NCBI RefSeq assembly: GCF_003014555.1
Contig: NZ_PYGE01000013.1
Location: forward strand, 62,001 to 126,000
From: Haloactinopolyspora alba
GTDB lineage: Bacteria > Actinomycetota > Actinomycetes > Jiangellales > Jiangellaceae
DNA length: 64,000 nucleotides
Reading direction: 5' to 3'
Under the pieces are notes generated by a model that was given only the letters and a program-made list of their open reading frames with translations, had not been told where the DNA came from and ran no database searches. Shown in pieces: positions 33,432 to 41,384 of this stretch (position 1 is its first letter; each line of letters starts with the position of its first letter). The translations under genes and the position numbers were made by a program.

Positions 33432-33960
33432 GCTCCTCATTGTCGCCGCGACCGACGCCCGGGGGTGTGATCCCGACGGCTTCAAGGTTCCGCGCCTCCT
33501 GACTGTCCGGGTCGAACGGCTTCGCCGCGGTGAAGACGATCCGTGCGTTCTCGGGGGTGATCACCTCCGCATCGCGGGTGTTCCAGGGGGTGTCACGCGG
33601 ACCGTCGACCGAGTCCGGGCGCAGCGCACGACAGGTCTCGACGACGGAGTCGACCTGGCTGAGCACGCACGCGAAACTGAAGCTCACCGCTGGTGCCTGC
33701 TCCGGGACGCTTTCCGCCGAGACGAGGAGCACGTCCTGGAACGCCCACCGGCGCAGGTGCACGAGCGTGCCGGGGATGCCGAACAGCTCGAAGAACCCGA
33801 GCCCGCGAACCCAGAAGTCCACGGACGCCGCCAAGTCGCTGGTGGGGATCGTCGCGAACGCGGGCATTCCGTAGATGCCACGGAACGGCTCCGGCGGAAC
33901 CGCGTCCGGGCCGGGTGCGGGCACGGGACTCATCTCGAACGCGTTGTAGTGGTCGCTCAT
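33424..33960 (-). CDS. VOC family (glyoxalase/bleomycin-resistance-like) protein
   Basis: A 178-residue VOC-fold protein: MPAFATIPTSDLAASVDFWVRGLGFFELFGIPGTLVHLRRWAFQDVLLV and the second half VSFSFACVLSQVDSVVETCRALRPD. The family includes drug-binding resistance proteins and metal enzymes. It is the first gene of a VOC-MerR operon with a MerR-type promoter immediately upstream. ATG 33960 is preferred; if the promoter is read correctly the mRNA starts at or next to this ATG. Confidence 0.9.
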   Translation of the reverse strand: MSDHYNAFEMSPVPAPGPDAVPPEPFRGIYGMPAFATIPTSDLAASVDFWVRGLGFFELFGIPGTLVHLRRWAFQDVLLVSAESVPEQAPAVSFSFACVLSQVDSVVETCRALRPDSVDGPRDTPWNTRDAEVITPENARIVFTAAKPFDPDSQEARNLEAVGITPPGVGRGDNEEHA

Positions 33961-33967
33961 GCGCCTC

Positions 33968-33998
33968 ACCCTTCAGCCTCACGCTGCGTGAGGGTCAA
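33968..33998 (-). promoter_or_regulatory. MerR-type promoter with 19-bp spacer and palindrome
   Basis: On the minus strand, TTGACC (33998-33993) is followed by a 19-nt spacer and AAGGGT (33973-33968). The palindrome CCTCACGCTGCGTGAGG (33977-33993, perfect around its centre base) fills the spacer. Long spacers with such palindromes are the mark of MerR-activated promoters. The start site would fall near 33961. Confidence 0.7.
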
Positions 33999-34082
33999 GC
34001 CGAGTCCGTGAATCCCATCCTGGGCCGGCGACGCGGCCAGCGCCGGCCCAGGCACATCCGGAGCACCACACGGTCGCCCGGC

Positions 34083-34697
34083 TCACCGGCCGTCGGTGCG
34101 TGCGGCGTCGATCACCCCGTGAACCGCGCGTTCGACACGCGCGGCGGCGCCGTCCGCGTCGGGCTGCCCGGCGTCCAGCCAGGCGATCACCGCCTCGAGG
34201 GCCATCGTCGGGGCGAGCTGGGCCGCCCAGTCCCGCCACGGACCCTCGGGTATCGAGTCGGCGAGATGGCGGTCGGTGACCTCGGTCGAGGCGGCCCGGA
34301 GCGCGTCGGTCACGTCGCGGAACTCCGGCTCGCGGGCCGCGTGCCGGAACAGCAGCCGGAACCCGTCCGGGTCGTCGGCGGCGGCACGCAGCATCGCGGG
34401 GATGCTGCTGTCGTCGAAATCGTCGGTCCCGACGGTGTCGGCGAGCCGGGTGCATGCCCGGTCGAGCACGGCCCGGTACAGGTCGGCCTTCGAGGCGAAA
34501 TGCCGGTAGACGATCACATGCGTGACGCCGGCCTCGGCGGCCACGTCGTCCAGGCCGGTGGCGGCGAAGCCCGCGCGCGCGAACGCTCGGGTGGCCGCGG
34601 CGAGGATCTGCTCGCGCCGTTCGGCCCGCGGCAGGCGTCGCGCCTGTTGCCTGCGGCCGGCTGCCGCTGTCCGGTCGGGACGACCGTCGGTTGCCAT
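34083..34697 (-). CDS. TetR family transcriptional regulator
   Basis: A 204-residue TetR regulator: REQILAAATRAFARAGFAATGLDDVAAEAGVTHVIVYRHFASKADLYRAVL, followed by the ligand-binding helical domain. ATG 34697 has GAGGAGG 4 nt upstream. It is divergent from the cytochrome P450 with 90 nt between them, so it probably controls that gene. The ligand is unknown. Confidence 0.93.
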   Translation of the reverse strand: MATDGRPDRTAAAGRRQQARRLPRAERREQILAAATRAFARAGFAATGLDDVAAEAGVTHVIVYRHFASKADLYRAVLDRACTRLADTVGTDDFDDSSIPAMLRAAADDPDGFRLLFRHAAREPEFRDVTDALRAASTEVTDRHLADSIPEGPWRDWAAQLAPTMALEAVIAWLDAGQPDADGAAARVERAVHGVIDAARTDGR

Positions 34698-34787
34698 CAC
34701 CCCTCCTCTTGTTAAAGGCAGGATATACACGTAGTTTGTTTATGTTCTCTTATACAAGATTGAGTAAATGAGACAGAGGAGGCCACG
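34698..34787. promoter_or_regulatory. AT-rich divergent control region of tetR and P450
   Basis: The 90-nt spacer is unusually AT-rich for the window and contains repeated TATACA at 34724-34729 and 34751-34756. It must hold both promoters and a TetR operator; the exact boxes are not clear. Confidence 0.5.
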
Positions 34788-35963
34788 ATGAGTGCGCCGG
34801 TCCAGTTGCCGTTCGAGCAGACGCATCCACTCGCCATCGCGCCGCAGCTGCGTGCGCTGCTGGAACAAGGGACGATCCACCGCATCCGCACCGCGGTCGG
34901 CCACGATGCGTGGCTGGTCACCGGGTACGCACAGGTGCGGCAACTGCTGGACGACAACCGGCTCGGGCGCGCGCACCCCGACCCCGAGGCGGCGGCCCGC
35001 ACCGGCGAGTCGGCGCTGTTCGGCGGCCCTCTCGGCGATTTCGACACCGAGCACACCGACCACGCCCGGATGCGATCGCTGCTGCAGCCGCATTTCTCCC
35101 CCAAGCGCATGCGCGCGCTGCGTCCGCGGATCGACGCGCTGACCATCGAACTGCTGGACACGATGGCCGCGCAGGGGCCACCGGCCGATCTGCACGCGGC
35201 GCTGGCGATCCCGCTGCCGGTGCTGGTGATCTGTGAGCTGCTGGGTGTGCCCCACGAGGAACGGGACCGGTTCCGCACGCTGACGCAGGCCGCCGCCGAT
35301 GTCCGGGACCGTGCCCGGTCCGAACAGGGTTTGGCCGATCTGTTCGGTTACGGCGTGCAGCTCGTCGCCCGCAAGCGAGCTGAACCCGGCGACGACGTGA
35401 TCTCCCGGCTGTGCGCCACCAACGGTGTCTCCGACACCGAGGCAGCCGGGCTCGCCATGGCGCTGCTGTTCGCCGGGCACGAGACCACGGTGGTGCAGAT
35501 CGGGCTCGGCACGCTGCTGCTCCTGGACAACCCCGAGCAGTGGCGTGCCCTGCACGACGATCCCGCCCTGATTCCGGACGCGGTGGAAGAGCTGCTGCGG
35601 GCGCCGGGCAAGGGAGGCGGCGGCATCCCCCGCTACGCGCGCACGGATCTGGAGGTCGACGGGGTCGGCATCCGCGCAGGAGAGCTCGTGTTGCTGGACA
35701 ACGGCGCCGCGAACCATGACCCCGCCGTCTTCGCGGACCCGGACCGGGTGGATGTGAACCGCGCCGGGCCAGCGCACCTCACGTTCGGGCACGGTGCGCG
35801 TTACTGCCTCGGCGCGCCGCTGGCCCGCATCGAGCTGCAGGCCGTGTTCGCCCAGCTCGTGGCGCGGTTTCCGACCCTGCGCCCGGCCGTCGACGTCGAC
35901 GAGCTGACGCTGCGGCACGACGTGGTGACCGGCGGGCTCGCCGAGCTGCCGGTGCGGTGGTGA
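34788..35963 (+). CDS. Cytochrome P450
   Basis: A 391-residue bacterial class I P450. I-helix motif LLFAGHETTVVQ; ExxR in the K-helix (VEELLR); heme ligand loop FGHGARYCLGAPLAR with the Cys thiolate. N-terminal HTDHARMRSLLQPHFSPKRM is typical of CYP105/107-type enzymes. ATG 34788 has GAGGAGG 5 nt upstream. No ferredoxin gene is adjacent. It converges on the RiPP operon, 34 nt from its last gene. It might oxidise the RiPP product, but a separate TetR-controlled role is equally possible. Confidence 0.95.
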   Translation: MSAPVQLPFEQTHPLAIAPQLRALLEQGTIHRIRTAVGHDAWLVTGYAQVRQLLDDNRLGRAHPDPEAAARTGESALFGGPLGDFDTEHTDHARMRSLLQPHFSPKRMRALRPRIDALTIELLDTMAAQGPPADLHAALAIPLPVLVICELLGVPHEERDRFRTLTQAAADVRDRARSEQGLADLFGYGVQLVARKRAEPGDDVISRLCATNGVSDTEAAGLAMALLFAGHETTVVQIGLGTLLLLDNPEQWRALHDDPALIPDAVEELLRAPGKGGGGIPRYARTDLEVDGVGIRAGELVLLDNGAANHDPAVFADPDRVDVNRAGPAHLTFGHGARYCLGAPLARIELQAVFAQLVARFPTLRPAVDVDELTLRHDVVTGGLAELPVRW

Positions 35964-35997
35964 CCGGCACGACGGCCGGCACAACCGAACTGGGCGG

Positions 35998-36267
35998 TCA
36001 GGAGGCGTCGGGCGACGTTCCGTCGCGACGTGGCAACTGCGGGTTCGAGTGCCGGTCCAGCGTGTCGAGGTAGATCCGGTCGGCGCGTTCCTGGGCACGG
36101 TCCTCGGCCTCGAGCCGCAGCCGCAGCCGCTCGGTCTCTTCGCGTTCGCGGGCCATCTTCAGTTCGCGCGCGCGCTCACGGCTCTGCACGACACCCCAGA
36201 CGATCCATCCACCGCAGCTGATCGCCACGATGAACAGCAGGCCGAGAATCATGCTCAGAGGGTCCAT
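35998..36267 (-). CDS. Small membrane protein, last gene of the RiPP operon
   Basis: An 89-residue protein with one N-terminal transmembrane helix (SMILGLLFIVAISCGGWIVWGVV) and a long charged, probably coiled-coil tail (RARELKMAREREETERLRLRLEAEDRAQERADR). ATG 36267 shares a base with the M50 stop (TGATG), so translation is coupled. No family is recognised. Position suggests a maturation, export or self-protection accessory. Confidence 0.75.
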   Translation of the reverse strand: MDPLSMILGLLFIVAISCGGWIVWGVVQSRERARELKMAREREETERLRLRLEAEDRAQERADRIYLDTLDRHSNPQLPRRDGTSPDAS

Positions 36268-37526
36268 CAGGCCTCCTTGCGTCTGCGCTGCCGCCAGCTT
36301 ACGGCCCACCACAGGAACAGCGCGACCAAGATCGCTTCACCGAGCAGGAACGCCACCGCGCCGGCCGTGCCCCACAGATCGGCCAGCGTCAGATACCACA
36401 GCCGGACGAGCAGAACCGCGGCCGGAACCAGGATCGCCGCGGCGAGCAGGACGTAGCCGCCGAAGATCACGCGGGCGCGGGTCGGGTACGCCGACACCCC
36501 GGCGGGGCCGCCGCGGACGAACCGGCCCACGAAGCGGAACGACTCCGACTGCAGGTTCATCGTCGCCGTCGCGTGCTCGAGCATGTGGTAGCCGTCCAGT
36601 TTGAACACCGGCACGAGGTTCGCCACCGTGCTCGCGGTCCCCACGATGAGCAGTGCGCCGGCCAGACCGTGCCACCATCCGGACGCCGGCCCCCACCACC
36701 ACAGCGCCGCGAAGGGCAGCAGCGCGATCAGGTTGACGTAGATGCCGGCGAACGACGTCGTCACCCGGTGCGAGCGCCGTTCGAAGGTCACGACGTCGTC
36801 GACCTTGCAGTAGGGGGCGATCAGCGGGAACCGCCACATCAACCCGATCTGGGTGGGCCGGCCGCCGTATCGGTGGCAAGCGATGCCGTGCCCGAACTCG
36901 TGGCAGCCGATCACCAGCCAGGTCACCACGACCGTCACCACGGACACCGACCAGCGCGACGGCGCCGCGCCCACCGCGTCGTACAGCTGCGCGAAGTTCG
37001 ACACGACGTAGAGCGAGATCAGCGCGCCGAGCACCGTCAGCGGCACCGCGACCGCCGGCGCCAGCAACCAGCCGACCCGCCGCGACACCGCGGGCACCCG
37101 ATCGGCGAGCCCTCCGATCGGCATGCGCCACAGCAACGGCGACCGGCCCTCGCCACGGCGGGCCTGCTCGGCGCGGTCGCGGACCTCCGCCAGCTGCTGC
37201 TCGCCGGCCGGTTCGATGAGTGCGCGGGAGGCCAGCATGCCGAGCAGCTGCTGCCAGTTCGCGGCGGCGAGCCGCTTGCCGAACCGGTGCGCGTACTCGT
37301 CGCCGATCTCGGCCAGCGTGTGCTGACCGTCGAGCCGGCGCATCAGGAACGCCTCGCGCGCGCCGACCTTGAGATACGCCTGGGTGTCGCGGTCTCCGAC
37401 GATGTGCACCCGGGCGTCGCCCCGCGTCACTTCCGGTCCGATGCGGACCGCGGGCCGCAGCGCCGGCCGCGCGTGCTGCAGCCAGTCGGCCGGCACCCCG
37501 CCTTCGGTGCTGTCGACGGTGGTCAC
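36267..37526 (-). CDS. PqqD-like domain fused to M50-type membrane metalloprotease
   Basis: A 419-residue protein. Residues about 25-110 form a PqqD/RRE-like winged-helix domain (VRIGPEVTRGDARVHIVGDR; HTLAEIGDEYAHRFG) of the kind that binds RiPP leaders. After a linker, about six transmembrane helices surround the zinc motif CHEFGHG (His209, Glu210, His213), with a second motif FKLDGYH corresponding to the M50 NPDG region. It likely cleaves the leader at the membrane. GTG 37526 overlaps the previous stop (GTGA); the frame continues upstream only over the neighbouring gene. Confidence 0.88.
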   Translation of the reverse strand: MTTVDSTEGGVPADWLQHARPALRPAVRIGPEVTRGDARVHIVGDRDTQAYLKVGAREAFLMRRLDGQHTLAEIGDEYAHRFGKRLAAANWQQLLGMLASRALIEPAGEQQLAEVRDRAEQARRGEGRSPLLWRMPIGGLADRVPAVSRRVGWLLAPAVAVPLTVLGALISLYVVSNFAQLYDAVGAAPSRWSVSVVTVVVTWLVIGCHEFGHGIACHRYGGRPTQIGLMWRFPLIAPYCKVDDVVTFERRSHRVTTSFAGIYVNLIALLPFAALWWWGPASGWWHGLAGALLIVGTASTVANLVPVFKLDGYHMLEHATATMNLQSESFRFVGRFVRGGPAGVSAYPTRARVIFGGYVLLAAAILVPAAVLLVRLWYLTLADLWGTAGAVAFLLGEAILVALFLWWAVSWRQRRRKEA

Positions 37527-38548
37527 GCCGGCACCTGTTCCCCGCGCGTCTCGAGTGCCCGCTCGACCAGATAGGACAGGTAGATCTCGTCGAGGATCGC
37601 GACGCCCAGGCGGTTGTTGGTCATGTGGACGTACGAGCTCAACAGCACCGTCGCCAGTGCCTCGGGGTCGTCGATCGGAGCCTTGCCCCCCAGCCGTTCC
37701 GAGGGGAACACCAGCTGTCCGCGGCCCGCGGCGTCCAGTACCCGCTCGCGCAGCTCGGCGCAGTGGGCCAACCACGTGCGTTCGATGCCGGACAACGCGT
37801 CGGCGGGCTCGGCGCCCGCGATGCCGCGGATGCGGTCGATCCGTTCGACGAGCGAGTCGCGGGTCAGCTCGAAGCTCTTGTCGAACGAGCCGTGGTAGTC
37901 GTCCGAGGGCTCCTGGTACGAGGTCTCCCAGAAGGTGCGGTAGCGCTGGAAGAACCGCTGCACGGATCGGTCGTCGCCCAGGAACGTGTACGCCGTCATC
38001 AGCGACAGCTGGGTCGCCAGCCCGAGCAGCACCGGCCGGACGTGCGTGTTGGACGTCGCCAGCAGCTTGGCGACCATGTCGCTGGAGTGCTCGAAGTGCC
38101 ACTCGGCGAGATCGATGCCCGCCGGGCCGCCGTACCGGTCGTACTCCGGCTCGTAGGGCAGGTTCGCGATGCTGTTGTTCGGACGGAACGGCATCGCCCC
38201 GTCGCCGTACTCCCGCGCCCAGCGCTCCTCCCCGTACTCGGCGATGTACATCCTCTTGTACAGGTCACCGAGGCCGGCGATGTCGGTGTCGTAGAGCGCC
38301 GGGCGCCGGTCGAGGAAGGCCTGCAGGGCCGACGTCGCGCGTTCGGTGACCTCGCCGCGCAGCTCCGGTGTCCGGGGCCGGAACCGCACCCGCAGGTGCG
38401 GGCCCTCCATCCAGTACTTGATGAAGAACCAGCCGTCGATGACGTCGTCGCGCCGCAGCTCGTCGACCAGCGGGCGGACCGCCTCGACCACGATCGGGTT
38501 GGCGTCACTGGCGTAGAAGACGTGCAGGGCGACCCATTCACCGGACAT
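37523..38548 (-). CDS. Thiopeptide-type bacteriocin biosynthesis protein (SpaB_C/TIGR03891-like)
   Basis: A 341-residue stand-alone SpaB_C-like protein. N-terminus WVALHVFYASDANPIVVEAVRPLVDEL, core WFFIKYWMEGPHLRVRFRPR, and C-terminal YVHMTNNRLGVAILDEIYLSYLVERAL are diagnostic. The fold is shared by the glutamate-eliminating half of split LanB dehydratases (for example GodG) and by thiopeptide pyridine synthases (TclM/LazC). As it is the only such gene in the cluster, elimination of glutamylated Ser/Thr to dehydro-residues is the simplest role. ATG 38548 overlaps the LanB gene by 11 nt. Confidence 0.9.
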   Translation of the reverse strand: MSGEWVALHVFYASDANPIVVEAVRPLVDELRRDDVIDGWFFIKYWMEGPHLRVRFRPRTPELRGEVTERATSALQAFLDRRPALYDTDIAGLGDLYKRMYIAEYGEERWAREYGDGAMPFRPNNSIANLPYEPEYDRYGGPAGIDLAEWHFEHSSDMVAKLLATSNTHVRPVLLGLATQLSLMTAYTFLGDDRSVQRFFQRYRTFWETSYQEPSDDYHGSFDKSFELTRDSLVERIDRIRGIAGAEPADALSGIERTWLAHCAELRERVLDAAGRGQLVFPSERLGGKAPIDDPEALATVLLSSYVHMTNNRLGVAILDEIYLSYLVERALETRGEQVPA

Positions 38549-41384
38549 GATCGTCCCTCCTGTCGGCGGAGTCTGGTCTGTCGTACAGCTCGATCAGCAG
38601 CTCGCCGACGTACGGCCGGCCGTGCTGGTCGTGCAGCCACAGCTGGTCGACGTCCGGGTCGGGCTCGGTGAGCACGATCCGGTTCGACGCGCCGAGAACC
38701 ATCTGCTCGAACAGGTGCAGCGACAGCCAGCTGTCGAAGTCGACCGGCAGCGGCTTGCGGCCGGTCTTGCGCTCGCCGCCGGCGCCGGGGTCGCCACCGG
38801 CGCCGGGCGCCGGATCGTCGTCGGCCTCGGCTCCGTCGTCGGCCGAGCGAGCGGCCGCGGTGTCGACCTGGGCGAACACCCGCGCGGGCAGGCCGTTCTC
38901 GCGACGCCACCGCTGCACGCGGAGCAGGTGCTCGGCGTCCGAGTCGGCCGGGTCGCGCACGGGTAGCGCGGCGACGTTCATCTTCCACATCCGCCGCTGG
39001 AGCACGAGATCGCCCAGGACGAGCCGCGGGTACATCGTGATGCCCTCGTCCGGCACCGGCTCACCGGTGCCGGCCCACAGGTCGATCTGGGCCATGCCCG
39101 TCGGCGAGAAGCACATCAGCACCTGCTGGATCTCCGGCAGCGCCATCGGCATCAGGAAGCCCAGGTACACCGGCACGACCTCGCGATCGAGACGGACCGA
39201 GCGCAGCCGGACCCGGTCGGCGTCGGCATCGTGCTCCAGGACGAGGTCGTCCAGCGGGATCTGCTCGTCCGGCGGGCGTGTGCTGGCGTCGCCGGGGCAG
39301 ACGATCTCGTAGTCCGTGACGTCCGGGTGGATGTTCAGGTTCGTGGTCTCGTATCCGCCGCGCAGCTCGGCGAGCACGGCACCGGCCGGCGTGTAGTCAC
39401 GCAGCGTGCGGCGGATCAGCTGCTCGGCGCGGCCGCCGTTGGCGTCGAGGCTGTGCGCGAAGCGCGAGAACATCAGCGTCAGCCCGGCGTAGGCCTGGTT
39501 GAGCACCATCCGGCCGGGGCCCGCGGCGGCGTCGTCCCGGGCGAGCTGGACGAAGAACGACCACGGCTGATGCAACCGCGAACCGGCGGGCAGATGCCGG
39601 CGCACGGCGTCGACGAAACCGTCGTCGAGGCGGACCTCGTCCGGCGTCCCGCTCGTCCCGGCGCAACGAGCGCGCAGTTCCGCCGAAGCGGCCTCACGGG
39701 CGTCGTCGACGGCGTCGATGTCGGCGAGCTTGAACCAGTTCTCCTGGCGCACGAAGGCGTTGTCGTCGTCGAACGGGCGCCGTCGCATCGAGCGCTGGGT
39801 GTATGGCTCGAAGAAGTCGCGCTGGAACTCGTGACAGAACCGGACGACGTCCTCGCACCGGCCGCCCACGCCGTAGCGGGCCCGGAAGAACCCGTTCGCG
39901 GTCAGCCGTCGCGACACGTTGAGGTCGAACGCGGGCAGCAGGTCGGCCAGGTCCGCGAGGTCCGGCAACACGGTCTGCTCCCAGAGCCGCGCGTCGACGT
40001 CCAGCCCGCCGTCGGCGATGGTGGTGTCCTCGTAGACGAGCGTGCGCGGGACCAGCTCGCGGGGCGCACCGACCGCGTCGAAGCAGGCCCGGATGTGCTC
40101 GCGGATCTGCGCGAGCACCCCGGCGCGTGCACGTGCGGGGGTGCTCGGGTACTCCTGCACGAGTCCGTCGGCGGCCGCGAGCCGCCCGGCCACCGCCTGC
40201 AGAGTCGGGTGGTCGTGCGTGGCCAGCGCCGCGGCGAACACGCCGGCCGGGTCGGTCGAGCGCAGGTCGATCTGCAGGTCCGGCGCCAGCAGGAAGCCGA
40301 GCCGGAGCAGATGGCCCAGCAGCTGGTCGACCTCGCCCACCTCACGACCCTCGCCGGCGGCCGCGACCTGCCGGGCGAGCTCGTGCAGGCTCGGCCGCGT
40401 GTCGCCCCCGGCGTACGCGACGACGTCGGCCAGGGCCGGGCCGCTGGGCAGGAAGAACAGGTCCTCGTGCACGCTGTCGATGGCGACCACCGCGTCCGGG
40501 TCGGTGCCGGCGGTGGTGCGGCGGCGGACATAGCGCATCGATTCCCCGTCGAGGCCGGCTCCGGGGGCGGTCGAGACGTGGATGTCCGAACGCAGCTGCG
40601 GGTCGGCCAGGATGACCGCGGCCAGCCGGGCCGGTACGGCGACGTTTAGCCGGGCGGCGGAGTGCTGTTGCAGCGACTCCGGATCCGGCCGGGCGCGCCG
40701 GGTGTCCGGGCTGAACCGGCCGAGCCCGACCGAGGTGAGCGTGCTGAACGGGCTGGTCTTGAGCGCCGCGCGGTACAGCAGCTCCAGCAGCGTGCGCTCG
40801 ATCTGGCGCCCGGCCTTGTCCAGCTTGCGCTTCGGGTCGAGGTAGCGGTCCATGGTCGACTCGAGCACCTCGGACTGCAGCAGTACGGCGCAGCGCAGGT
40901 CGTCGTCGGCGAGCAGGACGCGTGCACGGCTCCTGGCCTCGGTGACGTCGTCGGCGAGGATCGCCGTCCCGTTTTCGAGTTCGTCGCGCAGCGCGGTCAC
41001 AGAGTCGGCCCAGCGCGACAGCAGTTCCTCGCGGGCCGGATCGAGTACGGCCCGCGCCTTCGTGACGGTGGCCGGGCGGGGACGGCGGCTGTTGTAGACG
41101 TCGCGGCGCAGGTTGATCAGCGCGGCACGGCCGGGATCGTCCTCGTCCGTCGCGGCGACGGCGGCCTCGAGCTCGGCCCGCAGCGCCGCCCCGGCGGTGT
41201 CGCGGGCGGCCTCGAGATCGAACACCCGCTGCACCCACGCGGCCGCCTTCTCGGTGCGCAGCGCCGCGGTGACGTCGGCGGACTGGCCGGCCACCCGCAG
41301 CAGGAAGGCCTCGCCGAGCCGCCATCGCGACAGCGCGGAGCCGGCGTCGGCGCGGGTGGTCGCGTCCTCGATCAGGTCGGTCAT
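38538..41384 (-). CDS. LanB-type lantibiotic dehydratase, glutamylation module
   Basis: A 948-residue Lant_dehydr_N protein that uses glutamyl-tRNA to glutamylate Ser/Thr of the precursor. Typical segments are RWRLGEAFLLRVAGQSAD, RTLLELLYRAALKTSPFSTLTSVGLGRF, FLPSGPALADVVAYAGG, and RRMWKMNVAALPVRDPADSDAEHLLRVQRWRRENGLPARVF. The elimination domain is absent and provided by the next gene, as in goadsporin and thiopeptide systems. ATG 41384 overlaps the dehydrogenase stop by 4 nt (ATGA). The protein is large but normal for the split class. Confidence 0.94.
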   Translation of the reverse strand: MTDLIEDATTRADAGSALSRWRLGEAFLLRVAGQSADVTAALRTEKAAAWVQRVFDLEAARDTAGAALRAELEAAVAATDEDDPGRAALINLRRDVYNSRRPRPATVTKARAVLDPAREELLSRWADSVTALRDELENGTAILADDVTEARSRARVLLADDDLRCAVLLQSEVLESTMDRYLDPKRKLDKAGRQIERTLLELLYRAALKTSPFSTLTSVGLGRFSPDTRRARPDPESLQQHSAARLNVAVPARLAAVILADPQLRSDIHVSTAPGAGLDGESMRYVRRRTTAGTDPDAVVAIDSVHEDLFFLPSGPALADVVAYAGGDTRPSLHELARQVAAAGEGREVGEVDQLLGHLLRLGFLLAPDLQIDLRSTDPAGVFAAALATHDHPTLQAVAGRLAAADGLVQEYPSTPARARAGVLAQIREHIRACFDAVGAPRELVPRTLVYEDTTIADGGLDVDARLWEQTVLPDLADLADLLPAFDLNVSRRLTANGFFRARYGVGGRCEDVVRFCHEFQRDFFEPYTQRSMRRRPFDDDNAFVRQENWFKLADIDAVDDAREAASAELRARCAGTSGTPDEVRLDDGFVDAVRRHLPAGSRLHQPWSFFVQLARDDAAAGPGRMVLNQAYAGLTLMFSRFAHSLDANGGRAEQLIRRTLRDYTPAGAVLAELRGGYETTNLNIHPDVTDYEIVCPGDASTRPPDEQIPLDDLVLEHDADADRVRLRSVRLDREVVPVYLGFLMPMALPEIQQVLMCFSPTGMAQIDLWAGTGEPVPDEGITMYPRLVLGDLVLQRRMWKMNVAALPVRDPADSDAEHLLRVQRWRRENGLPARVFAQVDTAAARSADDGAEADDDPAPGAGGDPGAGGERKTGRKPLPVDFDSWLSLHLFEQMVLGASNRIVLTEPDPDVDQLWLHDQHGRPYVGELLIELYDRPDSADRRDDHVR

